Positions 16,187-23,860 of a stretch of 32,115 nucleotides of DNA are shown piece by piece. The stretch's first letter is position 1. The number at the start of each line of letters is the position of its first letter. Under the pieces are notes generated by a model, which had not been told where the DNA came from, did not search any database, and saw only the letters and a list, made by a program, of their open reading frames with translations. A program made the translations under genes and the position numbers. The DNA comes from Peptoniphilus_A sp001811425 (lineage in GTDB: Bacteria; Bacillota; Clostridia; Tissierellales; Peptoniphilaceae): assembly GCF_001811425.1 (NCBI RefSeq), contig NZ_KV804690.1, positions 1-32,115 of the forward strand. Direction: 5' to 3'.

Positions 16187-16773
16187 ATTATTTCTTAGTT
16201 TTAATTATATCTTATTTGATTGGCACGATTTCTGGTTCCTATATTATAGGGGAATTATTTCTAAATAAAGATATTAGAAAGTATGGTTCAGGTAATGCTG
16301 GCACGACTAATGCCATGAGAGTTCTTGGGAAAAAAGCTGGTGTTACAACTTTTATTATTGATTTTTTAAAGGGAGTAGCAGTAACTTTTATAATTGGAAA
16401 ATTTTTCGGGAGAAACCTTATTCCACTGGGAATACTTGGAGCTGTAATTGGTCACGATTTTCCCTTTTACATGAATTTTAGAGGTGGAAAGGGAGTTGCT
16501 ACAAGTCTAGGCGCCTTAGCTCTTTTTAATTTTCCCCTTACCTTAATATGTTATATTGTATGGGTGCTTGGAACTCTTCTAACAAAAATAGTTTCAGTTG
16601 GTTCAATTTTATTTTTTATTTCAATTATTATTGTCTACACTTTTATGTCAGACCTTAATACTTATAATATTATTTTAATTGATATTATTGCCTTAATAGG
16701 AATAATAAGACATAAGGATAACATCAAGAGATTAATAGCAGGAAATGAAAATAAAATAGGAGGTAGGAAATGA
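16183..16773 (+). CDS. plsY: Glycerol-3-phosphate acyltransferase PlsY
   Basis: PlsY is the membrane enzyme that transfers an acyl group from acyl-phosphate to glycerol-3-phosphate, giving lysophosphatidic acid, the first step of phospholipid synthesis. The 196-residue protein has about five membrane segments and the three loop motifs of the family: GSYIIG near the N-terminus, the KYGSGNAGTTN block (about residues 34-44), and GGKGVATS near residue 104. Its substrate glycerol-3-phosphate is made by the next gene, gpsA. It overlaps both neighbours by four bases, so all three products are likely translationally coupled. Confidence 0.96.
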   Translation: MNYFLVLIISYLIGTISGSYIIGELFLNKDIRKYGSGNAGTTNAMRVLGKKAGVTTFIIDFLKGVAVTFIIGKFFGRNLIPLGILGAVIGHDFPFYMNFRGGKGVATSLGALALFNFPLTLICYIVWVLGTLLTKIVSVGSILFFISIIIVYTFMSDLNTYNIILIDIIALIGIIRHKDNIKRLIAGNENKIGGRK

Positions 16774-17777
16774 ATATTACACTATGTGGTGGTGGAAGCT
16801 GGGGTACTGCCATTGCTAGGCTTCTATCAAATAAAGGACATAAGGTAAATTTTTACATTAGAAATCAAGCTGTAATTGATGATATAAAGAAAAATAAAGA
16901 AAATTCAAAATATCTTCCAGGAGCAAAATTTAAAAATGAAATAAACCTTACTAATGACTTAGATTCCGTTCTTGAAAATATTGAAGTATTTGTTATTGCA
17001 GTACCAACTTCTAGCACTAGAGAAATTTTAGAAAGAATTAAGGGAAAAATTTCAAAGGAGACAATAATTGTCAACTTATCAAAGGGATTTGAACTTGAAA
17101 CTCTCGATAGGATTTCAGAAATTTCATCAGAAATTTTAAAGGACAATCCCTTTGTAGCTCTTTCTGGACCATCTCACGCTGAAGAAGTAGGAAAGGATAT
17201 TCCAACAACTCTTGTAGCTTCTTCCTTAGATACAAGGGCTGCAGTAACTATTCAACACGAATTTTCTACTTCAATTTTTAGAATTTACACAAATCCTGAT
17301 TTAATCGGGGTTGAAATAGGTGGAGCTTTAAAAAATATTATTGCTCTTGCTGCAGGTATGAATGATGGTCTAGGTTATGGAGATAACTCAAAGGCAGCAC
17401 TAATGACTCGTGGAATTTATGAAATGAGTAAACTAGGCATTGCTATGGGTGCAAACCCACACACCTTCAATGGACTATCTGGCATTGGTGACTTAATAGT
17501 AACCTGCACAAGTATGCACTCTAGAAATAGAAGAGCAGGAATATTCATTGGTCAAGGTAAATCAATGGAAGAAGCCTGCAAGGAAGTTGGCCAAGTAGTT
17601 GAGGGAGTTAAGACTGTTAAGTCTGCTTATAAACTTTCTCAGCTTAAAAACATAGAAATGCCAATAACAAGTGCACTTTACCAAGTTTTATATGAAGGTT
17701 ACGATCCAAATAAAGCTGTGTTTGATTTAATGACTAGAAAAAATAAGGACGAAATAGAGCAAATCTTCTTCGAATAA
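16770..17777 (+). CDS. gpsA: Glycerol-3-phosphate dehydrogenase [NAD(P)+]
   Basis: GpsA reduces dihydroxyacetone phosphate to sn-glycerol-3-phosphate, supplying the backbone used by PlsY. The 335-residue length is normal. The nucleotide-binding motif GGGSWGTAIA is at residues 7-16. ALSGPSHAEEV and the catalytic-lysine region GGALKNIIALAAG are present, as is the GLSGIGDLIVTC segment. AGGAGG precedes the ATG, although the start also overlaps the plsY stop. No terminator is visible after the gene; the next promoter begins within about 20 bases. Confidence 0.97.
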   Translation: MNITLCGGGSWGTAIARLLSNKGHKVNFYIRNQAVIDDIKKNKENSKYLPGAKFKNEINLTNDLDSVLENIEVFVIAVPTSSTREILERIKGKISKETIIVNLSKGFELETLDRISEISSEILKDNPFVALSGPSHAEEVGKDIPTTLVASSLDTRAAVTIQHEFSTSIFRIYTNPDLIGVEIGGALKNIIALAAGMNDGLGYGDNSKAALMTRGIYEMSKLGIAMGANPHTFNGLSGIGDLIVTCTSMHSRNRRAGIFIGQGKSMEEACKEVGQVVEGVKTVKSAYKLSQLKNIEMPITSALYQVLYEGYDPNKAVFDLMTRKNKDEIEQIFFE

Positions 17778-17797
17778 TAACATATTGCAGGAGTTTG

Positions 17798-17806
17798 TGA
17801 TATAAT
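17798..17806 (+). promoter_or_regulatory. Extended -10 promoter for the HlyD-like/sepF operon
   Basis: TGA-TATAAT (17798-17806) is an extended -10 element, and no convincing -35 box lies 16-18 bp upstream (TAACAT at 17778-17783 is poor). Transcription would start near 17813, directly before the AGGTGG ribosome binding site. Read-through from gpsA is also possible. Confidence 0.55.
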
Positions 17807-17828
17807 TATTTGATGAATAGGTGGTTTT

Positions 17829-19076
17829 TTGAACAGTTTTTTTAAAAAAAATAAATTTTTCAAGAGAAGGATACTGGCTCTTTTAATTTTTTTAATTTTA
17901 ATTTTATTTTTTGCAAGATTAATAAGAGGAAGCAGAGTAAATAATTATAAAACAATTTTTCCAACTTTGACCACTTTTGAAAAGGATATTGATACAAAAA
18001 TTTACAATCTCTTTGATGAAAAAGCTTATTTTTCAAAAGGAGATGGGATTGTAGTATTTCATGCTAGTGAAGGACAAAAAGTGCCTGTAGGTTATGAAGT
18101 TGCAAATTTAAATTTAATGGAAGATGTATCCTCTTTAAAGGATGAACTAAATAAAGTTAAGGCAGCAATTAAGATAAAAAAGGGAATTGAACCTGTAGAA
18201 AAAGAAAATTCTTTGAGTTTCACAAAAAATCTTCAAGAACAAATAAAAAATAAGAATTATTCTGGGGTTTATTTTGATATAAATTCATCAGATGAAGCTT
18301 CTCAAGAAAATATTAATGAAGCTGAATTAAAGGAATATCTTGAACTGTCAGAGGATACTCTTTTGCTTAAGGAAAGAGACTTAGAAGAAAAAATTTCTAA
18401 ATTTAATTTTTCTTATCTAGCAGAATTTAGTGGTATAGTTACTTATAAAATTGATGACAATGAAGATTATTTTAAAATCGACAATTTAGACAAGTTTACT
18501 TATAAATACTTAAATAAAAACTACAACTTTAAAAGTTTAGAAATGGAAACCAAGGTAAAAAATGGAGATCCGCTTTTTAAAATAGTAAATAATTTAAATT
18601 GGAAAGTTGCCTGCACTATTAACAATGTATCACAAATTTCAAATTATAATCTTGGAGATTCTGTTAAAATACAAATTCCAGAAATTGAAGATATTTATGG
18701 TATAGTGGAAAAAATAAATAAAGATAATAATCATGCTGTAATTATTGTTAGCCTAGATAGATATTTTGAAAATATGTATTCTAATAGGATTCATGATGGC
18801 AAAATTATTGTAAATAAAACTAAGGGCTTTGAAATACCAAAGTCAACACTTATAGAAAGAGATAGTCTTACTGGAGTATATGTACAAGAAATCAAGGGGC
18901 TTGTAAAATTTGTGCCTGTTGAGATAGTAAGTGAGACTAATGATTATGTCTTTATCAACAAGGGAAATAAAGAATCAGTTATTAGCATTGGCGATAAAAG
19001 TTATAAAACTGTAACTGTTAACGACGCCATAGTAATAAATCCAAAAACTGTAGATGAGTCAAGAATCTTAAATTGA
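17829..19076 (+). CDS. HlyD-like membrane-anchored protein preceding the sepF cluster
   Basis: A 415-residue protein with a basic N-terminus, one membrane helix (about residues 14-33) and a large extracytoplasmic part. The GDGIVVFHASEGQKVPVGYEV region (split by a loop in HlyD proteins) looks like a half-lipoyl domain, followed by coiled-coil-like helices and a second beta-rich half with NLNWKVACTI and IPEIEDIYGIVEKI. This is the plan of membrane-fusion/HlyD proteins, though no partner transporter is adjacent. Relatives are found just ahead of yggS-sepF in several clostridial genomes, so a cell-envelope role linked to division is possible, as inference. The start is TTG at 17829 with AGGTGG five bases upstream. 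Confidence 0.65.
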   Translation: MNSFFKKNKFFKRRILALLIFLILILFFARLIRGSRVNNYKTIFPTLTTFEKDIDTKIYNLFDEKAYFSKGDGIVVFHASEGQKVPVGYEVANLNLMEDVSSLKDELNKVKAAIKIKKGIEPVEKENSLSFTKNLQEQIKNKNYSGVYFDINSSDEASQENINEAELKEYLELSEDTLLLKERDLEEKISKFNFSYLAEFSGIVTYKIDDNEDYFKIDNLDKFTYKYLNKNYNFKSLEMETKVKNGDPLFKIVNNLNWKVACTINNVSQISNYNLGDSVKIQIPEIEDIYGIVEKINKDNNHAVIIVSLDRYFENMYSNRIHDGKIIVNKTKGFEIPKSTLIERDSLTGVYVQEIKGLVKFVPVEIVSETNDYVFINKGNKESVISIGDKSYKTVTVNDAIVINPKTVDESRILN

Positions 19077-19085
19077 GGTGATATT

Positions 19086-19796
19086 TTGAATTTAGAAGAC
19101 AATTTAAAAAAACTTTATGAAGATATAGAAATAGCAAAGGCTAATTCTAATTTTAAAAGAGATGTCAAACTCATTGCTGTATCAAAGACCCATCCAGTAG
19201 AAATGATAAAGGTTTTTAACCAACTTGGTGTCATGGATTTTGGCGAAAATAAGGTTCAAGAACTTGTTTCAAAGATAGAAGATAAAGAAATTGAAGAAAA
19301 GTTAAAAAATAATAAAATAAATTTTCATTTGATTGGCAATTTACAGACTAATAAAGTAAAATATATTTATGACAAAGTAGAACTAATTCAATCACTGGAT
19401 AGAATAAAATTAGCTAAAGAAATTAATAAGAGAGCAGAAAAAGATGACATCAAGGTAAATTGTCTTGTGCAAATAAATATTGGCAATGAAGAGACTAAAT
19501 CAGGAATAAAATATGAAGATACTGAAGATTTTATTTATGAGCTTTTAGATTACAAAAATATTAATATTAAGGGGCTTATGGCTATTGCTCCAAATAGTTC
19601 TGATGAAACTTTGCTGAGAAAATTATTTGAGAAGATGAATATAATGTTTGAAAATATTGCATCAAAAAACTATGATGGACTTGAGATGAAATATTTATCA
19701 ATGGGGATGAGCCATGATTTTAAATTGGCAATCAAAGAAGGATCCAATATGATCAGAGTTGGTTCTAAATTATTTGGAAATAGAAATTATAATTAG
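19086..19796 (+). CDS. PLP homeostasis protein, YggS/PLPBP family
   Basis: A 236-residue member of the YggS/PROSC family, single-domain alanine-racemase-like proteins that bind pyridoxal 5'-phosphate and regulate its level without a known catalytic activity. The PLP-binding lysine is K34 in AVSKTHP. Other family segments include FGENKVQEL, FHLIGNLQTNK, LVQINIGNEETKSG and the phosphate-binding LSMGMSHD with IRVGSKLFG near the end. The start is TTG behind GAGGTGAT. In Firmicutes this gene is regularly placed just before sepF. Confidence 0.93.
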   Translation: MNLEDNLKKLYEDIEIAKANSNFKRDVKLIAVSKTHPVEMIKVFNQLGVMDFGENKVQELVSKIEDKEIEEKLKNNKINFHLIGNLQTNKVKYIYDKVELIQSLDRIKLAKEINKRAEKDDIKVNCLVQINIGNEETKSGIKYEDTEDFIYELLDYKNINIKGLMAIAPNSSDETLLRKLFEKMNIMFENIASKNYDGLEMKYLSMGMSHDFKLAIKEGSNMIRVGSKLFGNRNYN

Positions 19797-19805
19797 GAGG
19801 ATATT

Positions 19806-20255
19806 ATGGCAGAAAAAACTATGGACAAACTAAAGAAAATCTTTGGCTTTGCAGATGAATATGAATACGAAGATTTTGACGAAGATTTTGAAGATGATGT
19901 AAAGGAAGCAGAGGTTGTAGAACCTACTTATGCACCAAAGAACATCACTCATACTAAGGCTAAACCAAGAGTATCAACAAGCAATATGATTATTACAGTT
20001 CATGAGCCACTTTCTTATGATGAATCACCACTTATAGTTGATGATTTAAGAGATTTCAAGGCTGTAGTACTTAACTTTGAACAACTTGATGTTGATGTTA
20101 AGCGACAAATTTTTGATTTTGTAAGTGGAGCTCTTTACGCACTTGATGGAAAGATGCAAAAAGTTAACAAAGATATTTTTATCTTGGCACCAAACAATGT
20201 TGAAATTGATGGATTAAAAGAGCAACTTAAAAACAATGGAATGTTTCCTTGGTAA
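19806..20255 (+). CDS. sepF: Cell division protein SepF
   Basis: SepF binds FtsZ and the membrane and helps build the division septum in Gram-positive bacteria. The 149-residue product has the usual order: a short amphipathic N-terminal helix (MDKLKKIFGF, residues 6-15) that can bind the membrane, an acidic variable linker (about 17-55), and the C-terminal globular FtsZ-binding domain (about 58-149) with VHEPLSYDES and VVLNFEQLD. A strong AGGAGG precedes the ATG. Here it is directly followed by ylmH; the ylmG (YggT-family) gene often found between them is absent. Confidence 0.95.
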   Translation: MAEKTMDKLKKIFGFADEYEYEDFDEDFEDDVKEAEVVEPTYAPKNITHTKAKPRVSTSNMIITVHEPLSYDESPLIVDDLRDFKAVVLNFEQLDVDVKRQIFDFVSGALYALDGKMQKVNKDIFILAPNNVEIDGLKEQLKNNGMFPW

Positions 20256-21031
20256 ATTTAAACAGAATAGATTTAATTAATCATATTAATAGGCCTGAGG
20301 AAAGGACTACTATAAGGAAAGTTATTGACAAAATGGAATCTGTAATGAAGAGTCATATTACTGAGTCAACAGATTTTTTAAATCCTCATGAGATTAATTT
20401 GTCTATTTCCATTTTAAATAGGTTTAAAGATGAAATCTCCTATGAAATTGATGGGGGATACGGTGACAGTGAATCCTGCATCATTTATATTTATCCTAGT
20501 TATAAATGTGAAAATGATGCAGATGATATTGTCTTATTTAAATTTGAATCTAATGAAAAAATTAAACATGGCGATGTACTAGGATCTATTTTAGGCCTAA
20601 GTATAGACAGACAAAAAATAGGTGATATTTTAATTGGAGAAAAATTCACTTATTTTTTTGTTAAAAGAGAAATTGCAAACTTTATAGAAATAAACCTCAC
20701 AAAAATATCTAAATACAATATTGTCCTCAGTCGTGAAGATAAAATTTCTGATCTCCCAAAAAAGGAATATGACTACAAAAAAATTGTTGTCTCTTCCTTT
20801 AGATTAGATAATTTAATCTCTAAGGTCTTTAATCTATCGAGATCAAAGGTTAAAAAGATGATAGATGGTGAACTTGTAAAAGTCAATTTTGCCAAGGAGA
20901 CAAGATCTCACTTTGAGCTTGAGGAAGGTGACTTGGTTTCCCTTAGAAAATATGGAAGATTTAGAATTTTTGAAGTTGAAGGAAGCACTAAGAGGGGCAA
21001 TTTTGTAGTTTTAGTGAGATTAAATAAGTAA
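20249..21031 (+). CDS. ylmH: YlmH-family RNA-binding S4-domain protein
   Basis: YlmH is an S4-domain protein of the division cluster in Gram-positive bacteria; recent work on B. subtilis ties it to rescue of stalled ribosomes. The 260-residue product has the YlmH N-terminal domain (about 1-165) and a C-terminal S4 RNA-binding domain (about 187-250: RLDNLISKVFNLSRSKVKKM and the following GDLVSLRKYGRF). The TTG at 20249 overlaps the last codons of sepF. It has no strong ribosome binding site, so translation may depend on sepF, but the sequence from this start matches the family N-terminus, making later starts unlikely. Confidence 0.9.
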   Translation: MVNLNRIDLINHINRPEERTTIRKVIDKMESVMKSHITESTDFLNPHEINLSISILNRFKDEISYEIDGGYGDSESCIIYIYPSYKCENDADDIVLFKFESNEKIKHGDVLGSILGLSIDRQKIGDILIGEKFTYFFVKREIANFIEINLTKISKYNIVLSREDKISDLPKKEYDYKKIVVSSFRLDNLISKVFNLSRSKVKKMIDGELVKVNFAKETRSHFELEEGDLVSLRKYGRFRIFEVEGSTKRGNFVVLVRLNK

Positions 21032-21040
21032 GGAGATACT

Positions 21041-21496
21041 ATGTTCGTTGCTATTTTTAGCATTATTTTAATAATTATAGATCAGTTTACAAAATATTTG
21101 GTGGTTACAAATATTGCAAATAAAAATCCAGTTGTATTAATTGACAACTTTTTGAAACTCTATTACATAGAGAATAGAGGTGCAGCCTTTGGAATTTTAC
21201 AAGGATTTAGATCTCTATTTACAGTTATAACTATCCTAGTTTTATTGTTTTTAATTGTATTTTTAATTAGAAATTATAATAAGGTTCCCTTTATTTATTT
21301 AGTTAGTTTCAGTCTTCTTATTGGAGGAACTATTGGAAACTTTATAGACAGAATTAGACTTCACTATGTTGTTGACTTTATTAGCATGAGGTTCTTTGGT
21401 CATGATTTTGCAATTTTTAATTTTGCCGATATGTTTATTGTTCTTGGAACAATTTTAATTTCCATTGGAATAGTTCTTCACGACAATAAAAGGTGA
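21041..21496 (+). CDS. lspA: Lipoprotein signal peptidase (signal peptidase II)
   Basis: LspA cleaves the signal peptide of prolipoproteins after lipid modification. The 151-residue protein has four membrane segments, the ENRGAAFGI motif near residues 44-52, GNFIDR (99-104), and the two catalytic aspartates in VVDFI (D112) and NFADMF (D130), 18 residues apart as in known enzymes. AAGGAG precedes the ATG. Its place before rluD is conserved across many bacteria. Confidence 0.96.
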   Translation: MFVAIFSIILIIIDQFTKYLVVTNIANKNPVVLIDNFLKLYYIENRGAAFGILQGFRSLFTVITILVLLFLIVFLIRNYNKVPFIYLVSFSLLIGGTIGNFIDRIRLHYVVDFISMRFFGHDFAIFNFADMFIVLGTILISIGIVLHDNKR

Positions 21497-21499
21497 ATT

Positions 21500-22402
21500 A
21501 TGTACAAAAATACTTTTCTAGTGAGTACTCTTGATGTTGATTCTAGACTTGATAAATTTTTAGATCAAAAACTTGAAATAAATAGATCGCAAATAAAAAA
21601 ACATATTGAATCGGGAAATATTTTATTAAATGGAAAAATTGTAAAGGCAGGATATAGTTTAAGGGAAGGGGACACCATTACAGTTTCCTTTGAAGATGAG
21701 GAAAAACTTCTTCCAGAAAATATTGATTTTAACATAATTTATGAGGACGAATATCTTGCTGTAATTTCAAAGCCCCAGGACTTAGTAGTCCATCCAGGTG
21801 CAGGAAATAAAAGTGGAACTCTTGTTAATGGTTTACTTTATAAATTTAAAAATCTATCTAACCCAATAGATGAAGGTAGACCTGGCATCGTACATAGGCT
21901 TGATAAGGATACATCTGGTCTTATGATTATTGCAAAAAAAGATGAGGCTTATTATAAACTGGTGGATATGTTTAAGTATCGAGAAATCGAAAAACATTAT
22001 TTGGCAATAGTCCATGGTAATATCTATGAGGACTTTGATGTAGATGCACCCATTGGAAGGGATCCCAATAATCGAATTAAAATGAAAGTTGTTGAAGAAA
22101 ATTCTAAGAATGCCTCTACAAGCTTTCATGTTGTAAAAAACTTTGATAAATTTACTCTCTTAGATGTCAGGCTACATACTGGTAGAACTCATCAGATTAG
22201 AGTGCATTTATCCTATGTAAATCATCCAGTTGTTGGTGATAAGACATATGGCATAAAAAATAAATATAAAATTAATAAGCAGCTTTTACACGCTTATAAA
22301 CTTAGATTTATTCACCCAATTACAGGTGAAGAACTTGAAATTGTTGATGAATTTCCAAAGAGGTTCAATGATTTTATGGCTATCTTTAGCAAGGAGAAAT
22401 AA
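21500..22402 (+). CDS. 23S rRNA pseudouridine synthase, RluA/RluD family
   Basis: A RluA-type pseudouridine synthase of 300 residues, which isomerises uridine in large-subunit rRNA. It has an N-terminal S4 domain (about 14-70), then the catalytic domain with GIVHRLDKDTSG (residues 129-140), where D135 is the catalytic aspartate, and the RTHQIRVH block near 230. This layout is that of RluD/YlyB, the usual neighbour of lspA; the exact target uridines are not shown by sequence. The ATG follows AGGTGA, three bases after lspA. The next gene begins two bases after its stop. Confidence 0.93.
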   Translation: MYKNTFLVSTLDVDSRLDKFLDQKLEINRSQIKKHIESGNILLNGKIVKAGYSLREGDTITVSFEDEEKLLPENIDFNIIYEDEYLAVISKPQDLVVHPGAGNKSGTLVNGLLYKFKNLSNPIDEGRPGIVHRLDKDTSGLMIIAKKDEAYYKLVDMFKYREIEKHYLAIVHGNIYEDFDVDAPIGRDPNNRIKMKVVEENSKNASTSFHVVKNFDKFTLLDVRLHTGRTHQIRVHLSYVNHPVVGDKTYGIKNKYKINKQLLHAYKLRFIHPITGEELEIVDEFPKRFNDFMAIFSKEK

Positions 22403-22403
22403 T

Positions 22404-23780
22404 TTGAATAAATATGATGTAATAATAGTTGGTTCAGGCGCAAGTGGCGTCTTTGCCTCTTACGAATTTAAAAAGTTAAATTCAGATTTAAAGGTACTGG
22501 TAATAGACAAGGGCAATACAATTTATAAAAGACAGTGTCCAATAAAAACTGGACAAGTTGAAAGCTGTATTGGATGCAAACCTTGCAATATCATGAATGG
22601 TTATGGTGGAGCTGGTACTTTATCTGATGGAAAATATAATATTACAACAAATTTTGGTGGACAAATGCATGACTACCTTGGAAAAGAAGAGTCAATTGAA
22701 CTAATGGAATATGTTGACTCTGTTCTATGCAAATTTGACGGTGGAAATTCAAAACTTTATGAAACAAGTGCATCAAATTTAAAAACTCTTGCCTTAAAAC
22801 ATGACCTACACTTGCTAGATGCCAAGGTTAGACACTTTGGCACAGATAGAAATGTGAAAATCCTAGAAAAAATTTATGAGTGGACTAAGGATAAAGTGGA
22901 AATAATTTTTAACACCACAATAGTTGATGTTGAAAAAAATGAAGACTTTAAACTTACTACTGACAAGGGTGAAACTTTTTACTGTGACAAATTAGTTCTT
23001 GCTTCAGGAAGAAGTGGCTCTAAATGGATTTCAGAAGTTTGCAAAAAATTTAATATTAATTTATTTTCAAACCAAGTTGATATTGGTGTTAGGGTTGAAC
23101 TACCTGCAGAGGTTTTTAAACACATAACAGATGCAGTCTATGAGTCAAAAATAGTTTATCAAACTAAGGGCTACAATGACCTTGTAAGGACTTTTTGCAT
23201 GAATCCTTATGGACAAGTAGTGGCTGAAAACACTAACGGCATTATAACTGTAAATGGGCATTCTTATGCTGACCCTAAACTTCAATCTGAGAACACAAAC
23301 TTTGCTCTTTTAGTTAGCAATACTTTTACAGAACCCTTTAAAGATTCCAACGAATATGGCGAATCAATAGCAAAACTTAGCAATATGCTTGGAGGAGGAG
23401 TTCTTTTACAAAGATTTGGAGATTTGGTTAAGGGAAGAAGATCTGATAAGAGAAGAATGCTTAAATGCTTTACTGAGCCAACATTAAAGGCAACCCCCGG
23501 TGATTTGTCCCTTGTAATTCCTAAGAGACAACTTGACTCAATTATAGAGATGATTTATGCCTTAGATAAAATTGCTCCAGGAACTGCAAATGACGATACA
23601 CTTTTATATGGAGTTGAAGTTAAATTTTATAATTCAAGAGTTGAAACTGATTCAAATTTTGAAACTTCAGTTGACGGTCTCTTTGTAGTTGGCGATGGTG
23701 GAGGTGCCACTCATTCACTTTCACAAGCTTCTGCCTGCGGAGTATATGTTGCTAGATATTTAAATAGTATTATGTCTTAA
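22404..23780 (+). CDS. FAD-dependent dehydrogenase (COG2509-type) with a CxxCxxC motif
   Basis: A 458-residue flavoprotein of unknown substrate. An N-terminal dinucleotide-binding fold is seen in DVIIVGSGASG (residues 5-15). Four cysteines lie close together: C45, C55, C58 and C61 (CIGCKPC), directly before a glycine-rich segment (GYGGAGTLSDGKYN). A C-terminal FAD contact looks like LFVVGDGGGATHSLSQA. These features match the uncharacterised FAD-dependent dehydrogenase group. The longer open frame begins at 22326 inside rluD, but the TTG at 22404 has AAGGAG seven bases upstream and fits the fold's start, so I chose it. The gene ends at a strong terminator. Confidence 0.82.
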   Translation: MNKYDVIIVGSGASGVFASYEFKKLNSDLKVLVIDKGNTIYKRQCPIKTGQVESCIGCKPCNIMNGYGGAGTLSDGKYNITTNFGGQMHDYLGKEESIELMEYVDSVLCKFDGGNSKLYETSASNLKTLALKHDLHLLDAKVRHFGTDRNVKILEKIYEWTKDKVEIIFNTTIVDVEKNEDFKLTTDKGETFYCDKLVLASGRSGSKWISEVCKKFNINLFSNQVDIGVRVELPAEVFKHITDAVYESKIVYQTKGYNDLVRTFCMNPYGQVVAENTNGIITVNGHSYADPKLQSENTNFALLVSNTFTEPFKDSNEYGESIAKLSNMLGGGVLLQRFGDLVKGRRSDKRRMLKCFTEPTLKATPGDLSLVIPKRQLDSIIEMIYALDKIAPGTANDDTLLYGVEVKFYNSRVETDSNFETSVDGLFVVGDGGGATHSLSQASACGVYVARYLNSIMS

Positions 23781-23808
23781 GAGTATGCCTATGCATACTC
23801 TTTTCTTG
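23779..23808 (+). terminator. Intrinsic terminator after the FAD dehydrogenase gene
   Basis: AAGAGTATGC (23779-23788) and GCATACTCTT (23793-23802) form a perfect 10-bp stem with a four-base loop, followed by TTTTCTT. It starts at the stop codon of the flavoprotein gene, ends the sepF operon and separates it from the miaB promoter. Confidence 0.9.
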
Positions 23809-23835
23809 ATAAATAGGCTGTTTTTCAGGTATAAT
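23806..23835 (+). promoter_or_regulatory. Promoter for the miaB-mutS-mutL-miaA operon
   Basis: TTGATA (23806-23811) and perfect TATAAT (23830-23835) are 18 bp apart, directly after the terminator. Transcription would start near 23842, with GAGGATG before the miaB ATG. Confidence 0.75.
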
Positions 23836-23860
23836 ATAAAGATACGAAATGAGGATGTAA

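Noticed and set aside
22326..22403. N-terminal extension of the FAD dehydrogenase
   Set aside because: It overlaps the conserved end of rluD in another frame, lacks a ribosome binding site, and the nucleotide-binding fold begins normally just after the TTG at 22404.
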